From NCBI RefSeq assembly GCF_910592395.1, contig NC_088311.1, forward strand, positions 13,272,501-13,336,500: a DNA stretch of 64,000 bases, written 5' to 3'. Under the pieces are notes generated by a model. That model was given only the letters and a program-made list of their open reading frames with translations, ran no database searches and was not told where the DNA came from. Source of the stretch: Lineus longissimus (lineage: Eukaryota > Nemertea > Pilidiophora > Heteronemertea > Lineidae). Made by a program: the position numbers and the translations under genes. Shown one piece after another: positions 46,440-57,544 of the stretch (positions are counted from its first letter, which is position 1; every line of letters begins with the position of its first letter).

Positions 46440-47532
46440 CATGTGTAAGTGTGGTTTAGCCACTGAGGGTACGTCTATTCTGCAATCATCCCACAATGAA
46501 GCTGATTGAAAAGCTGTGAGAAAAGACGTGAGCTGTGAGCTGTGAGCTGTGAGAAAAGACGAATCTCACCAGAAATGAGGAAGGCACAGCGTGATGTTGT
46601 CTGGTAGAAAGGCCTTTCCATTCCTGTTTTTTTAATTTTAATTTTTAATTTTAATCATAGGTACATCTAATAAAGCCACATAACATATCATACGGGTTTT
46701 TGATTTGACCTATTTTTTAAGGTCGCAGAAGTCAAATAGTGTAAATTGGCACATTTTGCAAATAATGAAGCTTTTGACTTAAAACTTGGTACAATTGTAC
46801 CTCCTAAAGATTCATGCACTTGATTGGGAACAACGTTTACATAGTGTTGGCTGTCGTCACGTCACGATACATTGTAACTCTGACGGTTTTACATTAGTGT
46901 AACTACATGTAATGGCCAAAAGCTGTGAGCAGTTAAAGGTGGATTGGAATATTCTGTAATGGCCAAATTTCTATAGAATGTGCGTTGATAGCCCTGCATC
47001 AGGTTATAATGGCACTGCCTTGGTCAATAGCCACTGGTGTATAATGCAGGAAAATGAGGATATTTGTTGTGTTGTTGTACAAGGATTCATAGTTGCCAGA
47101 TTTGCATAGATTATCAAAAGGAAAGGAGTTCAGTTCTAAATTGGTTGATTGAAAAACGTGTCCAAATGTCAAGTTTTGAATGCTCAATTTTGTTGTCCAC
47201 GACTTCTTAATGTCATTCATACAAATTATTAATGAATGTCAATGATAAATAATTATCTGGTTATTGAGTGATTGAATTTATACTTTTTCAATTATAATCA
47301 GTGTTAACCGTAAAATTTGGTGTTGTTTTGAAAAGTCTTTCTTGTACATGTACATTGCATGACACTAGTGTGATGTGGCAATGAACACCAGGAGAGGTTT
47401 CAACTTCACAGATGTCAAGACTGCCATGTTCAAGGGACATTTCTTTCCAGATGACATCTGCACAATCCATATGATCACCCTGCATCCATGTCAGCATTGC
47501 TGGAACTTTGGAAATGCCTCCTATAATTTGCA
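46440..47532. other. Non-coding sequence with short repeats and a family fragment
   Basis: GAGCTGTGAGCTGTGAG and GAGAAAAGACG are repeated at 46515-46562. From about 46655 to 46810 there is a fragment of the ~300-bp module of the Helentron-like family (GGGTTTTTGATTTGACCT, AAGGTCGCAGAAGTCAAAT). The rest shows nothing recognisable. Confidence 0.5.
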
Positions 47533-47894
47533 TTTCTAAGACATTTGCCCCCTGAACATCTGCCCACTGGATGTTTGCCCCCTGACACCCAAAAGGATAT
47601 CACTGTGTCTGATATAGATCCTTCAGGGCGGGGGGGGGGGGGCAAATGAACTAGGGGAGATGCATTTCCCCGCCTACTCCAGATACAGTAGCAGATTCTT
47701 ATCTTGAATCTGATTCTTCCGCAGTTTGTTGATTCTCGGACATTTGCTCCCCTGATGAAAACTGACTGATATTGGTTTATCTGAAGTCCTTCAAGGGGGA
47801 TGTCCCAGGGGGTCAACTAATGTCCGGGAGGGGGGGGGGGGCAGATGTCCAGGGGGAATGTCCAGGAGGGGGAGGGGAGGATGTCCTGATACCC
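47533..47894. mobile_element. Second, shorter foldback (TU-like) element
   Basis: The left end (TTTCTAAGACATTTGCCCCC) and the right end (GTCCTGATACCC) match those of the element at 33771-35086. The arms are short: a few GACATTTGCCCCCTGAACAT-type units at left and GGGGGCAGATGTCCAGGGGG-type units at right. The middle, ~200 bp, has a 13-base G run. The left flank again reads ATTTGCAT, the octamer duplicated around the first element, but the right flank shows only a weak match, so a target duplication is not established. Confidence 0.7.
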
Positions 47895-48459
47895 AGTTTG
47901 TTAATTAAGTCAATCCTTGCTTGAGTCTCTTGGTGTTGCTATGGTAATTCAGGGTGAAGGGGTGGCTCTCATTCACGAGGATGCTCATCTTATTTCCCTG
48001 AAATGAAAAGGAACAATCAATCAGTATCATGAGATTAAAGTCAAATGCACTTGCATCATGACATTAGAGTGTCTCACATTACATTTAAGTTCATCCTCTA
48101 TCAATTAAAGCCTGCTAGCAGGATCTTTACTACACCAATTGGCCATCATGGGAACGTAGGGAGTTATTCATGCATTCCAACCCTTGTCACCTTTATTCAC
48201 ACATCGGGATAAATTTTAGTCAGGAGGAGCCTGGGATGCAATTTACCTGTCGGTCCGTCTTCCTCAGCAGGCTATTCCTTTCTAAACCCTCTTCCCTGCC
48301 CCAGAAGTTAAAAAGGATCACCACCTTCTCTGCGCTGGTGATGGCAAGTGTCGAGGTGGTTCTTGTCTCTGTAATGAAACAAGAAAAATATAGACCGCCA
48401 ATTTCTTCACAGAATTTGGGCAATAACTTTCTACAGTAACATTTCTTTCTAATCCAAGT
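47895..48459. other. No gene recognised
   Basis: A plus-strand frame at 48170 and an opposing minus-strand frame overlap each other, and neither resembles a known domain. Nothing else is seen. Confidence 0.35.
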
Positions 48460-48840
48460 AGGCCGCGCAGAGGGCCTGCGCGATCTTAAGGTCTAGGGTA
48501 CAGTCTCAGTTATTTCGTTCGCACCTCTACCCTGGACGTTAGGCCCCCTGTGAGTACTAAACCCGCAGTTATCAGCTCTCGAATTTAACCGCGGCACCGC
48601 GGCCAATTGCCGCAGTTCCCATTCAAATGTCTGGTTGCCCCACCGAAACCCAGTAATCTCACGGCCACAAGTGTCCTGCCCCTTTCCCCGGCTCGCCGCG
48701 GTGCCCCTAAGCCTTGAAAGGGAATGCCCGTAGCACGTGGCCCGGTCGCCGATGTTAGTACGGGTTCACTAATTACACACACTCCCACTGCGATCTCTCG
48801 ACAATTCAACTACTATTTTGCGAAGCTGTGATAAGCAGCG
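48460..48840 (+). promoter_or_regulatory. GC- and CpG-rich 5' region of the hAT-like gene
   Basis: The sequence becomes strongly GC-rich with many CpG dinucleotides (GCCGCGCAGAGG, GGCTCGCCGCGG, AACCGCGGCACCGCGG), unlike the A/T-rich surroundings. It ends shortly before the first coding exon at 48963. It looks like a CpG-island-type promoter; no TATA box is evident. Start sites are not predictable from sequence alone. Confidence 0.5.
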
Positions 48841-48962
48841 GGGAGCGTTTGTACAGAGGAACGGCCAATTATCAGACCTCGTTCGCATGGTATACTCTTG
48901 ACGATCATTTGCACTGCATACACACTGACATCACACCCCTGTCGCCGAGGTTCGATAGCAAA

Positions 48963-49051
48963 ATGCCGGATCGGAGGAGGCGGCGGAAGGCCCAAGAGGC
49001 GCAGCTACAGCCTTCTGCAGCGGGCACACCGAGGTTGGAAAATTTGTTCAA
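48963..49051 (+). CDS. ZNF862-like hAT gene, exon 1
   Basis: ATG starts MPDRRRRRKAQEAQLQPSAA and the exon ends ...ENLFK at donor GTAAGT (49052). The basic start could serve as a nuclear localisation signal. The reading phase (two bases left over) agrees with exon 2. It is the first ATG after the GC-rich region. Confidence 0.6.
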
Positions 49052-49850
49052 GTAAGTTTTGTGACATTTTTGTTTAAAATCTGACATGTCTCTGATCAAA
49101 ATTCGATGTGATTTCTCAGTCCAAGTTCGCCGATGCACAGGGTAGTTTTGCGAGTCATCCTCTCGATTCGATATGCAGAGTGTGTACAATGTATGTAGCT
49201 ATGTATGTAGCTATGTACACACAACAGCAGACGATTTTACGATGACGTGCGATTTGATGGTCGTTTAATTCATATTTCCCAACAAGCTTCTCGTCGGTTG
49301 TTCAGTGCGATTCAATAGACTAGAACCATTTGTCTTATTCATTGCCTGCTGGTGCGTGTGGGCCTGCTCAGGCTTGATTTCTCATGCAATGACCGTTTGA
49401 GTGACGGCGAAATGCGTGTTGTGCGAGTCTCGTCCCCTGGTAATCGGTTACTGTGCTGAGTGTACCAGAGTTGCACACAAATTTTCGGTCAACCTCGTCC
49501 CCAGTTATTGATTTTGGCAACCTTACAGTTAACTCATTTCGGGCTAAGCAGATTTGGATATGTTGGAATTTTGACTATTGTCTATAATTGACCATGCCAT
49601 TTCATTGACATTATTATGACAGCTGTCCTTTCCTGCTTGCTTGCTTTCATTTCAGAATAAGACTAGATCCGCAGGCAGCAGCTGATTGGGGTGAATCATG
49701 AATAAAAGATAGGCCTAACACTGTGCCTTGGATGATATTAATATGATGATTGGTAGGCCTACATCTAACATGTCCCGGGGTAATAACATGTGGACTGGAG
49801 TGGAGCCATGCCACTTGTTCCATTATTAATTTCCTGTCATTCCATTTCAG

Positions 49851-50649
49851 AACATGCCAACCGGAACATGCTGCTGATCAAGATGCTGAAGGTCCTGCTC
49901 CCCCTCCACAGCCTGAGCCACCGGCAGAAGTGCCCGCTACGGCTAAGACGAAGAACATGACTAGGCCTACTGCTAGTGCTAGCCTAAGGAAACAAGCAAA
50001 AGCCACCACAGTGAGGAGCTGGGGCATTGAGTGGGTTAAATTTGAGGAGGATGAGAGTGGATTGGTCAAAACTCTTTGGTGCGAGTTGTGCAGGAAATAC
50101 TACAAGGAACAAGGTGGGAGTGAAGTCATCAACGATAGACAGAGGCAACTGACTAATGTTTTTGCCTTCTCACTGGGTACATACGGTGAAAAAGGATACG
50201 GTGCAGGACCATGAGAAAACTAGGTCTCATCTGAAGGCTAAGGCAGCCTTAGCCATGAAGGAGCCTACCCATGCCCATGGCACTGTTAGTCATTGGTTGC
50301 AGGCAATTAGTGCCGACACCAGAGGAAGGATGAACAAACTGTTCGATTGGGCCTATACGGTTGCTAAATGTGAAATGCCCTTCACCGACTTTAAAGCATT
50401 AGTTCAAACTGAGAAAAAACATGGAAGTGACATAGGGCCTGCATACCATAATGACAAGGCCTGTAGCAATTTTATTGCGGTAATAGGAGAGGGGATGGAG
50501 GAAGAACTCCTGAAGGCCCTGAAGACCAAGCCCTGTTATTACTCCATGCTGTTTGATGGTTCAACAGACTGAGGGAACAACGAAAAGGAAGTTCTTGCCG
50601 TGAAATACTTGGATCCGAACGACTTCAAACCCAAGATGAGGGGACTAGG
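49851..50649 (+). pseudogene. ZNF862-like hAT gene, exon 2 (BED finger), disrupted
   Basis: The acceptor TTCCATTTCAG precedes 49851 and the donor is GTAAGT at 50650. After a Pro/Ala-rich segment comes a BED-type zinc finger: WGIEWVKFEEDE, LWCELCRKYYK (Cys pair), and, in a shifted frame, DHEKTRSHLKA (His pair). One base is missing or extra between about 50160 and 50190. The exon continues with CYYSMLFDGSTD, the region of the first catalytic Asp in hAT-like transposases, then an in-frame TGA at 50570-50572 before LAVKYLDPNDFKPKM. BED fingers bind DNA; the following part belongs to the domesticated-type hAT RNase H fold. Confidence 0.7.
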
Positions 50650-50879
50650 GTAAGTGTCATACAGTGAAGTGAATGCTCAATTGACCTGTCTGTAAATGGA
50701 AAAATAGCTGTACTCAGTCAGACTGTGCTGTTACTAGGAGGTGCTATCTCTAAAGGTGGTAGTCTAAAGTAATTATTTAATTGAGCTAAACAAAGTTAAG
50801 TAAATTGTAATCCTAAGTCTTCATAAAGATTTATGAGATCAGATGATGAGAAGTTATCATCTATCCTATCTTTTTTCAG

Positions 50880-51115
50880 TATTTGCTACCCAAGTGAGTG
50901 CGATGCGGAGGGAGGGACTTTTCACAAGTCTGATGAACAAGATGAAGGAAAAGGACCTGGATATCACTCAGTCCGTGAATTTTGGCAAGGATGCCGGGGT
51001 GTTGGTCATGATTGAGGAGGAAGGGGTGCCATGGATGGTAAAAGTGCATTGCCTTGCACACCGCTTTGAGCTCTCGTTGAAAAGTGCATTTGAGGGCAGC
51101 TACTTCACTGCCAAG
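50880..51115 (+). CDS. ZNF862-like hAT gene, exon 3
   Basis: The exon has an acceptor (CTTTTTTCAG) and a donor (GTAAGA). It reads AMRREGLFTSLMNKMKEKD, FGKDAGVLVMIEEEG and VHCLAHRFELSLK; the last corresponds to the H-C-xAHxxxL signature in the middle of hAT/ZNF862/KIAA1586-type transposase domains. No stop is present within the exon. Confidence 0.65.
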
Positions 51116-51415
51116 GTAAGAAAATAAAATACATGTAAACTGAACAGAAAAAAAGACTCAAGTTTTATTTCGGCAGCATAATCCTGCTGGAATACACATG
51201 AGAAACACTGTCACATGTACCATAGGTCTAGGATGCCAATCCCACAGGAGACGCATAACATTTCAATAAATTACATTGTATTTTTTTTTTTTGGAGGAGT
51301 GACCAAGTCTAACTTCATTCACTATGATTACTCGAGGACAGATAAAAAAACTCAGAAAACTTGAGAATATAATCTATGCTGTATTTCAGACATTTTCTCT
51401 CTTTTGTTTTTGCAG

Positions 51416-52702
51416 ATAGACGACTTGATGATGAACCTGTATTATTTATTTAAGAGGAGCTCGAAAAGATGGAGGAAATTTCGTGAGCTAGGTCGCGTTC
51501 TTGGTAAAGCGGTGGTGAAACCTGTTCGTGCCCAAGGAACGAGGTGGGTGGATCATCGTAGGAAGGCGGCAGATGCTTTGAATCGCAATTATGACACTTT
51601 AGTGGCATTTTTTGAGGACATGGCATAGGAGGCAAACAAGGCAGTCAACCACCAAGAGGGCCAAGCGGCGAAAGTCAACAAAAAGGAGTGACATAACACC
51701 AGCAGAAAGAGCAAAGTTCAAGGGGTATTTGAAATTGATGAAATCCAGGCGGTTTGTGGTGTCACTAGCCTTCTACAGAGACATTCTCTTGGACTTGTCG
51801 GAACTGTCGCGTAGTTTGCAAAGTGACGACATTCCTATCAGCGGTGTCCGGTCTCTTGTGGAAACCACCATAGCTCTTCTTGAACAGAAGAAAACCAGAT
51901 AACTGCAGGCAACGGTTTTTTCAGAGGATACCAGTTGACAGGTGAGTATAGTGATGATGCACTCAAAGAGATGCAGCTCACAACCCTCACAAAGGTTATG
52001 GAACATGTAGAGCTCAGATTTCAGGATTTTGTTGATAATCGTGTGTTTCTTGCTTCCAGTATTCTGGATATTAAGAACATTCCTGTCTATAATGCGGATG
52101 TCGGTGAGTCAAAAAGAGCTCTAGCTGAACATGGGAACGAGCAGTGCAGTTATCTGCTCCAACACTTCACTGATGTTCTTACTAAGCAAGGCTGTTGTCT
52201 TGAGAAGGTTCTACCAGATTGGATGCTCTTGAAGCACACCGTTGCTAGAAGTGATTCCTTGCGTTCCTGCCCTGTTGCTACTGCACTTGTGGAACGTCAG
52301 TTCAGTAGTATCAAGAGAATCATGGGGGACTGGCGTTCCATTCTCGGTTTGCGGACCATAGAGCACCTGCTAAGGATCAGCAGCTCTGGTCCCAGTGTCG
52401 AGAAGTTTGATCCAAATCCGCACGTTGATAGGTGGTGGCAGGGAACAAAGGGTGGGAGGTCCCGTCGGCCTAATAGTAAACCCTATGGTCCGAGAAAGAG
52501 GATGGTGAAGCAAACTGCATCAGTAGGACTCGGTGGTCCATCAGTTGTCACTGTCACTGATGATGAAGAAAAAGATGATGAAGTGGCTGATACCAGCAGA
52601 CTGACACATGCCTTTGCTGAGAAAGAGGGTCTGGGTGATTTAAGGTTGTTATTTTCAACAAGCGATTCTGGTTCTGAACCTGAGTCAGAGGAGGAGCAGT
52701 AG
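51416..52702 (+). pseudogene. ZNF862-like hAT gene, terminal exon, disrupted
   Basis: Acceptor TTTTTGCAG precedes IDDLMMNLYYLFKRSSKRW and GTRWVDHRRKAADALNRNYD, which is the RWxxH region of hAT proteins. The frame stops at 51626 (TAG), shifts, continues KFKGYLKLMKSRRFVVSLAF, shifts again near 51890, and ends with the C-terminal dimerisation region: CPVATALVERQFSSIKRIMG, DWRSILGLRTIEHLLRISS, FDPNPHVDRWW. An acidic tail (EEKDDE, GSEPESEEEQ) closes the frame at 52702. Two frameshifts and a stop make it a pseudogene unless they are sequence errors. No 8-bp target duplications were identified. Confidence 0.75.
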
Positions 52703-53085
52703 CATGACTCAGAACCATCTGTTGAGTCTTTCAAGTCTGACTCGGATGATGATTGTACTGCTGTTACTGTTAGTACTGATGAATGAATGTCATTAATTTG
52801 TGGCCTACATGCAATTGATAATTTGAATGTAAACATGGTAAATGGCCACCTAAGTGGCCATTTATTTAATGACTCGGGACAAAATTTAACTGTCAAGTGT
52901 CCAGTCCTAGAATTATGTTCGTTATGTATTTAAATTTTAGTGGCAATGCCCACGCCTAATATAGTATCATTGCAAGGTAAGTGATACTGCCATTGTGAAA
53001 GTATTTTGTTTGTAGTTAGCATAATTGATGATTGATAATCATTTGACAATATCGACTATTTTGTTAAGTTCGTTATTCTTGTTAA
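52703..53085. other. 3' flank and spacer
   Basis: A second acidic run in another frame (SEPSVESFKSDSDDD) follows the stop, so the original tail may have been longer. The remainder is A/T-rich spacer up to the TTAA site at 53082. Confidence 0.4.
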
Positions 53086-54095
53086 CCCTTAAACCGCCGA
53101 ATTAACATATTATAGGTAATTTCCACTGCCGAATTAACAATAGGTAAAACAATAGATTACGTATGTATAATTCAACTGCAAATTAGAGTTAGTTATGTTA
53201 GTAGTATCAACAAACAATGTATATAAAAGTTGTTTGTTCTAACCTAAACTTTCAATCTGCGAACTTGGTTTTCTTGAAAAGGATTCCAAATTAACCCCTT
53301 GTGGTCCAAAACGTAAATACAATGGTAATATCCACTCGTTATCGAATAAAGTTCAGTTCTTTTTACACAACACCTTGTTATTGTCAGTTTATTGTATGCT
53401 TATTCTGTTTTCCAGTTACTAACTAACAGAATAAGCTATTCCCATTGTTACTGCTGGTTCCTTGCAGCATCCCGGGCGTCATATTTCCTTTGAGAAATGG
53501 TCCTACCAACGCGTCGATAGTCCTGCACCGTGTGATAGACCTCAAAGCATTCTGGCCAACACATAGGCTTGTTGCAGTTTTTGCAACCATCTGAAGTTTG
53601 CACCCTCTTTATCTTTCTATCACAACAGACAGAGCAGTCTGGCTTGTAGTTCTTGGAAGGGGTCCAGCCAAAATGTCTCTCCGTTAGGCGGAGATCCCTG
53701 TCAGCTGCAAGACTTTGACGGCCACGGCGCTTGCGGGTTGAAGCCAAACCTTGTACCAATCCATCAATAACCCCTTGTCTGAACTTCAAATGTGTCATCT
53801 TGCCCTGAGGATTGACTTTCTTGTAAAGAATGAAGCCATTTACAACTGCAACTTCACGAATACGGTGGTAGATGGGTGTATACCACTTGTGGCTCCAATG
53901 AGGGAACTCATAGTACTGAAGCAGCTGATCCATCAGGTCAACGCCCCCCATATACTTATTGTACTCAGAAATGCAAACTGGTTTATGTACTTGTCTGAAG
54001 CCTGTAGCATCTTTCCTGTCCCTGACCTGATTGACATTCACTCCAATGCCATGGATTGTTGACAACACATTCACACGCTTATTATTATTTAAGGG
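53086..54095 (-). mobile_element. Internally deleted piggyBac element
   Basis: The 1010-bp element has perfect 8-bp inverted ends CCCTTAAA/TTTAAGGG and is flanked by TTAA on both sides (53082-53085 and 54096-54099), the hallmark target site of piggyBac transposons. It holds only the C-terminal third of a transposase (53448-54074). Everything from just inside the right end to that point has been deleted, so it cannot move by itself. Confidence 0.85.
53448..54074 (-). pseudogene. piggyBac transposase, C-terminal third
   Basis: The frame reads NVLSTIHGIG, then CISEYNKYMGGVDLMDQLL and WSHKWYTPIYHRIREVAVVN, the end of the DDE_Tnp_1_7 domain that includes the last catalytic Asp (MGGVD). A Cys-rich domain follows (CSVCCDRKIKR, CKNCNKPMCWPECF), the C-terminal zinc finger that recognises the transposon ends. 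The N-terminal domain and the first catalytic Asp residues are missing. The frame runs open through the TIR (54095), confirming that the deletion joined the TIR to the middle of the gene. Similar to the PGBD4 type. Confidence 0.88.
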
Positions 54096-54099
54096 TTAA

Positions 54100-55952
54100 T
54101 GTTGCAATGTTACAGACCAGTTCTGAGTTAAGTTTAACTTCTTGAATAAAGCAATTTTAATCTGGTAACTTGGAATCATTGTTTTAATGAGGCGGCTTCC
54201 CCTGAACGGAACCTAGTGGTTTGCTTCAGCAGTCCTCCCAATGGTCCATCAAGTACCTGACATGATGCCTGCAAGTGTCTTAGTCACAGTGATGGGTATT
54301 CTGGCAATGTTCAACTAATCATGAGCCTGAGTTTCCTCTCCCCAGACACCTCTGTAGTGTGATACTGTATTCTTCTGGACTGCCACAAGGACAATGTAGA
54401 CTCTAATGCAGTGCTACTGCTGTGTACATGGTATACAGTCATGTAGACTGTGACTGCTGGTGTTGAGGCTAAGCAGCCATCCCATGAATAGATGTAGAAA
54501 ATTTACATGTATCAACAACTGAATTGAAAGCTAAGACTGGGTTAGAGGTACACATAATATGTATATTTATTATTAAAATTAATCTACTTTACAGACAGAG
54601 TGCAAGCAGGAGACAGGAATGGGGTGGAAGTTACAACATAAACAATGCATAATGATAATGAAACTATTTCAGTGAAAGCAAATCATGGCAAACTTACATC
54701 AAAACATTACATGTATGGCACCCCTCACCCTTAGTAGAGGTTCAAATAAACATTGGTTGGTTTCCTTTGAACCTCCTTCCAGACTTGGGACTGGCTGCTC
54801 ATTTCCATTTCTCTATCAGAAAAGAAATGGTCTGATGATCAAAATCAGATTAAGAAAGTATTGCCATTAGTACATGTATACTCAGTCAAACTGAGCATCC
54901 ATACATGTATTGTACCATGTGTGTGCCCTGCTTAACTTTAAACAACACTGCACACACAATAATACCTATACTACATGCAAAGCAGTCTACTCTAGATATG
55001 GTGTCTGGTGATGATATAGAGGGAGGGAATGAAATTGAAATTTCAGCAAACAGGTTGGTTGTTTAGGTATAGAAGGCCAGGGTTAGTGAAGTTTTACTAC
55101 ATGCAGTCAGAAAACAGCTATTCTGAAGCTGCAGTGTTACACTGCTGCTAGTGCAGACATTGCTTGTGTCCTACTACCGCCTAACCACCTAACCTATCTG
55201 AGGTGGTTTCAATAAATGCCAAGAGATATAGACCTGATAGGAAAGGAAAAGAGCAGGTGGGTTTAGTGCCCAAAAGACTGCACTGTGAGTGAAGATGACT
55301 ACGAGATTGTGAACTAAAGACAACACTTATGGTAATCTATAACAAAGCTTATAATTTGGCCTCGGTGCCCTCAGGTCAAATTCTGCCATGTCCTCAGTGC
55401 CCAAAAAGTGACAAGTTTGGCCTTGCTGCCCCTGATCTTGGCTGCCTGCCCTGGCAGAAGGGGAAAAAATGGGGACAAAATGGCAGTGCCCCTCTCATTC
55501 TTAAATTCTAGCCCTGAGTTATATCAAACCAATTTTTGCGCACTCTGGCGGGCTGCTTCCCGCCACGTCAATTATGTCAATCAATCAAATTTCAGGCGGT
55601 ATAGGTGGTGGTGCAATTTGGTACCATGCCAGGACACGGCTAATCAAAGTTAGTAACTGTTTATATAGCTGATTAGAAAACTAATGCGTAAGTGGCTTAT
55701 GACAACATGTTATTTTAAATTTTTGATTGATTAGACTTTGCTCTTTCATGAACACAATGTAGAAGCTGACGTCAATGTTCGCCACCTCTTGCAAATTACC
55801 ATTCGAAAGGCTTCGGGAATTGTCGGCTTGGGATCAATATTTCCCTTTCTAGGCTCGGGAATGACACAAATAACCTAATTGACGTAGGCCTACTATGCTT
55901 TTGACGTCTCTGTATAAATTGGAAATTAGAAATACAACTGCCAGTTCATTAC
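54100..55952. other. No gene recognised
   Basis: About 1.85 kb of unassigned sequence. Short frames have no recognisable domain. A CCTC(A/G)GTGCCC word is repeated near 55363 and 55392. No transposon ends found. Confidence 0.4.
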
Positions 55953-56165
55953 CTGCACCAGTTGGTGCTTCCTCGCCTTCGCCCGGCCATACACGTCAGG
56001 GCTGTACTTTTGAGCCAGGCACCCTGCAACACCATCAAGTTCGTGGCAGAATGCCCTGAAAACCTCCCTTTCCTCGGCTGTCAGCAATTCGGCACGGAAA
56101 CCCCTCCGAAAGTTGGAGAGAGCCCCCTTAATATGGCTGTCTAAGTTCTCAATTTTTGTGAACAA
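55953..56165 (-). CDS. Possible exon, unrecognised
   Basis: The minus-strand frame starts MFTKIENLDSHIKGALSNFR, includes LLTAEEREVFRAFCHELDG and ends KHQLVQ at a fair donor (CAG/GTAATG at 55952). It is charged and helical in appearance. It lies head-to-head with the frame at 56172. I recognise no family. Confidence 0.3.
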
Positions 56166-56171
56166 TTCAAA

Positions 56172-56357
56172 ACCAAGGAAGTCAAAAGTAAGCGACAGGT
56201 TCGTGCAAATCCAGAATACAAAGCCAAGGAAGTCCGATGTATGCGACTGATTCGTGCTAATCCAGAATACAAGTTGCCAACTGTCGACGAATACACAACC
56301 TACAGACTAAAGACGGTGTATGATTTTAAAGAATTGAAAGATATCGAAGTGGAATGA
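56172..56357 (+). CDS. RPA-like gene, 5' segment with NPEYK repeats
   Basis: The frame reads two copies of the RANPEYK motif, the same 17-residue repeat as at 38697-38969, followed by LPTVDEYTTYRLKTVYDFKE and LKDIEVE before a stop at 56355. The wording YDFKELKDIE resembles the start of DNA-binding domain B of RPA large subunit, which the next exon continues. The join NPEYK-LPTVDEY may therefore be a chimera of a repeat with an RPA-like exon. A donor within 56310-56352 is needed for splicing to 56428; candidates are weak. Confidence 0.45.
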   Translation, partial: TKEVKSKRQVRANPEYKAKEVRCMRLIRANPEYKLPTVDEYTTYRLKTVYDFKELKDIEVE

Positions 56358-56427
56358 AGTTACTGATGTTTACTAATAGTGTACAATAGTTGTTAAATTG
56401 TTAAAGTTTACTTATTACAAATTGCAG

Positions 56428-56643
56428 GTGTCTCCATTGGTTGCAAAATCAAATTGGCGTCGCCAAGAGTTGCAGCTGGTAGATGACAACAATGCGTCGA
56501 AAATAACTGTGAAGTTATGGAATGAAAACGCTGGATTGGTCAATGATGGCCATGTTGATAAGAAAATTCGGATCGAGAATGTCGAAATTGATAGCTGGGG
56601 TGCTTCTATCGCAGTACGGGATACATGTCAAACGACTGTGAAT
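56428..56643 (+). CDS. RPA-like OB-fold exon
   Basis: The exon has an acceptor (ACAAATTGCAG) and a donor (GTAAGT); 216 bp make exactly 72 codons, phase 0. It reads VAKSNWRRQELQLVDDNNAS, KITVKLWNENA and ENVEIDSWGASIAVRDTCQT. This matches the OB fold of RPA70 domain B (R..N...W.R....LVD.....I...LW...A). It would bind single-stranded DNA. Such genes accompany some Helitrons, but a host RPA-like paralogue is also possible. Confidence 0.65.
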
Positions 56644-57222
56644 GTAAGTATGTGACTCGGGGAGTGAAAAAAATTACGCCTGTTAACGAATTATTTGATT
56701 ATAGATCTATACAAGTGTATAGATCTATAATCAAATAATTCGGGTATATCGTTTACAAAAACGTTATCATGCCAATTCATCTCATTTGAAAGTACATTTT
56801 GGGAGGATTTCGTGCTAACATTTTGTATCTTTTGGAAGAGTGCAGATAGTATTTCCCATTCACAAGTTGACTAGCATGGATTCACTGCGTTTAACACTGC
56901 CATTTTTCAGTGAAATACATGTATAATTGCAGTGTGAAGATATGTACAATGAAGGTCCATAACTTGGCCATGTGTGAATCACTAAAAGTGTGTAAATTCA
57001 CTGTTCATTGGTATAACCAGAAAATGATGTCTGCTTGGGACTCTACACCAAGGAAGGTTTTGTTGGCTGAAACAACCCCGTCTCCCATATGCACCACTAT
57101 GAACCATTATGAAAAAAATGCAGTTATGAGAACAACTTCATGATGTAGATATTATGTCAATAGTTGAGTGTGCTCAATGTATATAATACATGTGTGTCAT
57201 GTTAATTTTACTCTCTTTTTAG

Positions 57223-57417
57223 GAGATTGATCCAGAAGTGCTTGTCGAAATCTTGGCACTTGATGGTGCGCACGCAGTTGGGAAGTTGGTTGGCAGTGAA
57301 ATTGCTTCGGAGTATACATTGGCAGATGCATGTGTCGAAGGATTGGGTGACGTTGATTTGCCTGCAGACTTCACAGTCAGATTCGAAGGACGAAAAATTG
57401 TCGAAATTGTGCATTAG
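57223..57417 (+). CDS. RPA-like gene, terminal exon
   Basis: A strong acceptor (CTCTCTTTTTAG) precedes EIDPEVLVEILALDGAHAVG. The exon encodes 64 residues and a TAG stop at 57415, with no frame error and matching phase to the exon ending at 56643 (intron 579 bp). The sequence is acidic (LADACVEGLGDVDLPADF) and ends KIVEIVH. I do not recognise a separate domain. Confidence 0.55.
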   Translation, partial: EIDPEVLVEILALDGAHAVGKLVGSEIASEYTLADACVEGLGDVDLPADFTVRFEGRKIVEIVH

Positions 57418-57544
57418 TTCATGTTTGCACAGAGCAAAGTGCTGACAAAGCTGTAGTTAATTCAACCTTTGTTAAGGGGTGTTGAAACGACTGGTGTTGA
57501 AACGACTTTTTTTGTTGATAGGTTTAGGAAAATCGTAGAATAGG

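Noticed and set aside
47630-47642. Long G runs as G-quadruplex or telomeric sequence
   Set aside because: They are homopolymer runs within or near repeats without the regular G-tract spacing of a quadruplex or a telomere repeat.
52483-52896. 137-residue minus-strand frame rich in serine
   Set aside because: It is the antisense of the acidic tail of the hAT-like gene.
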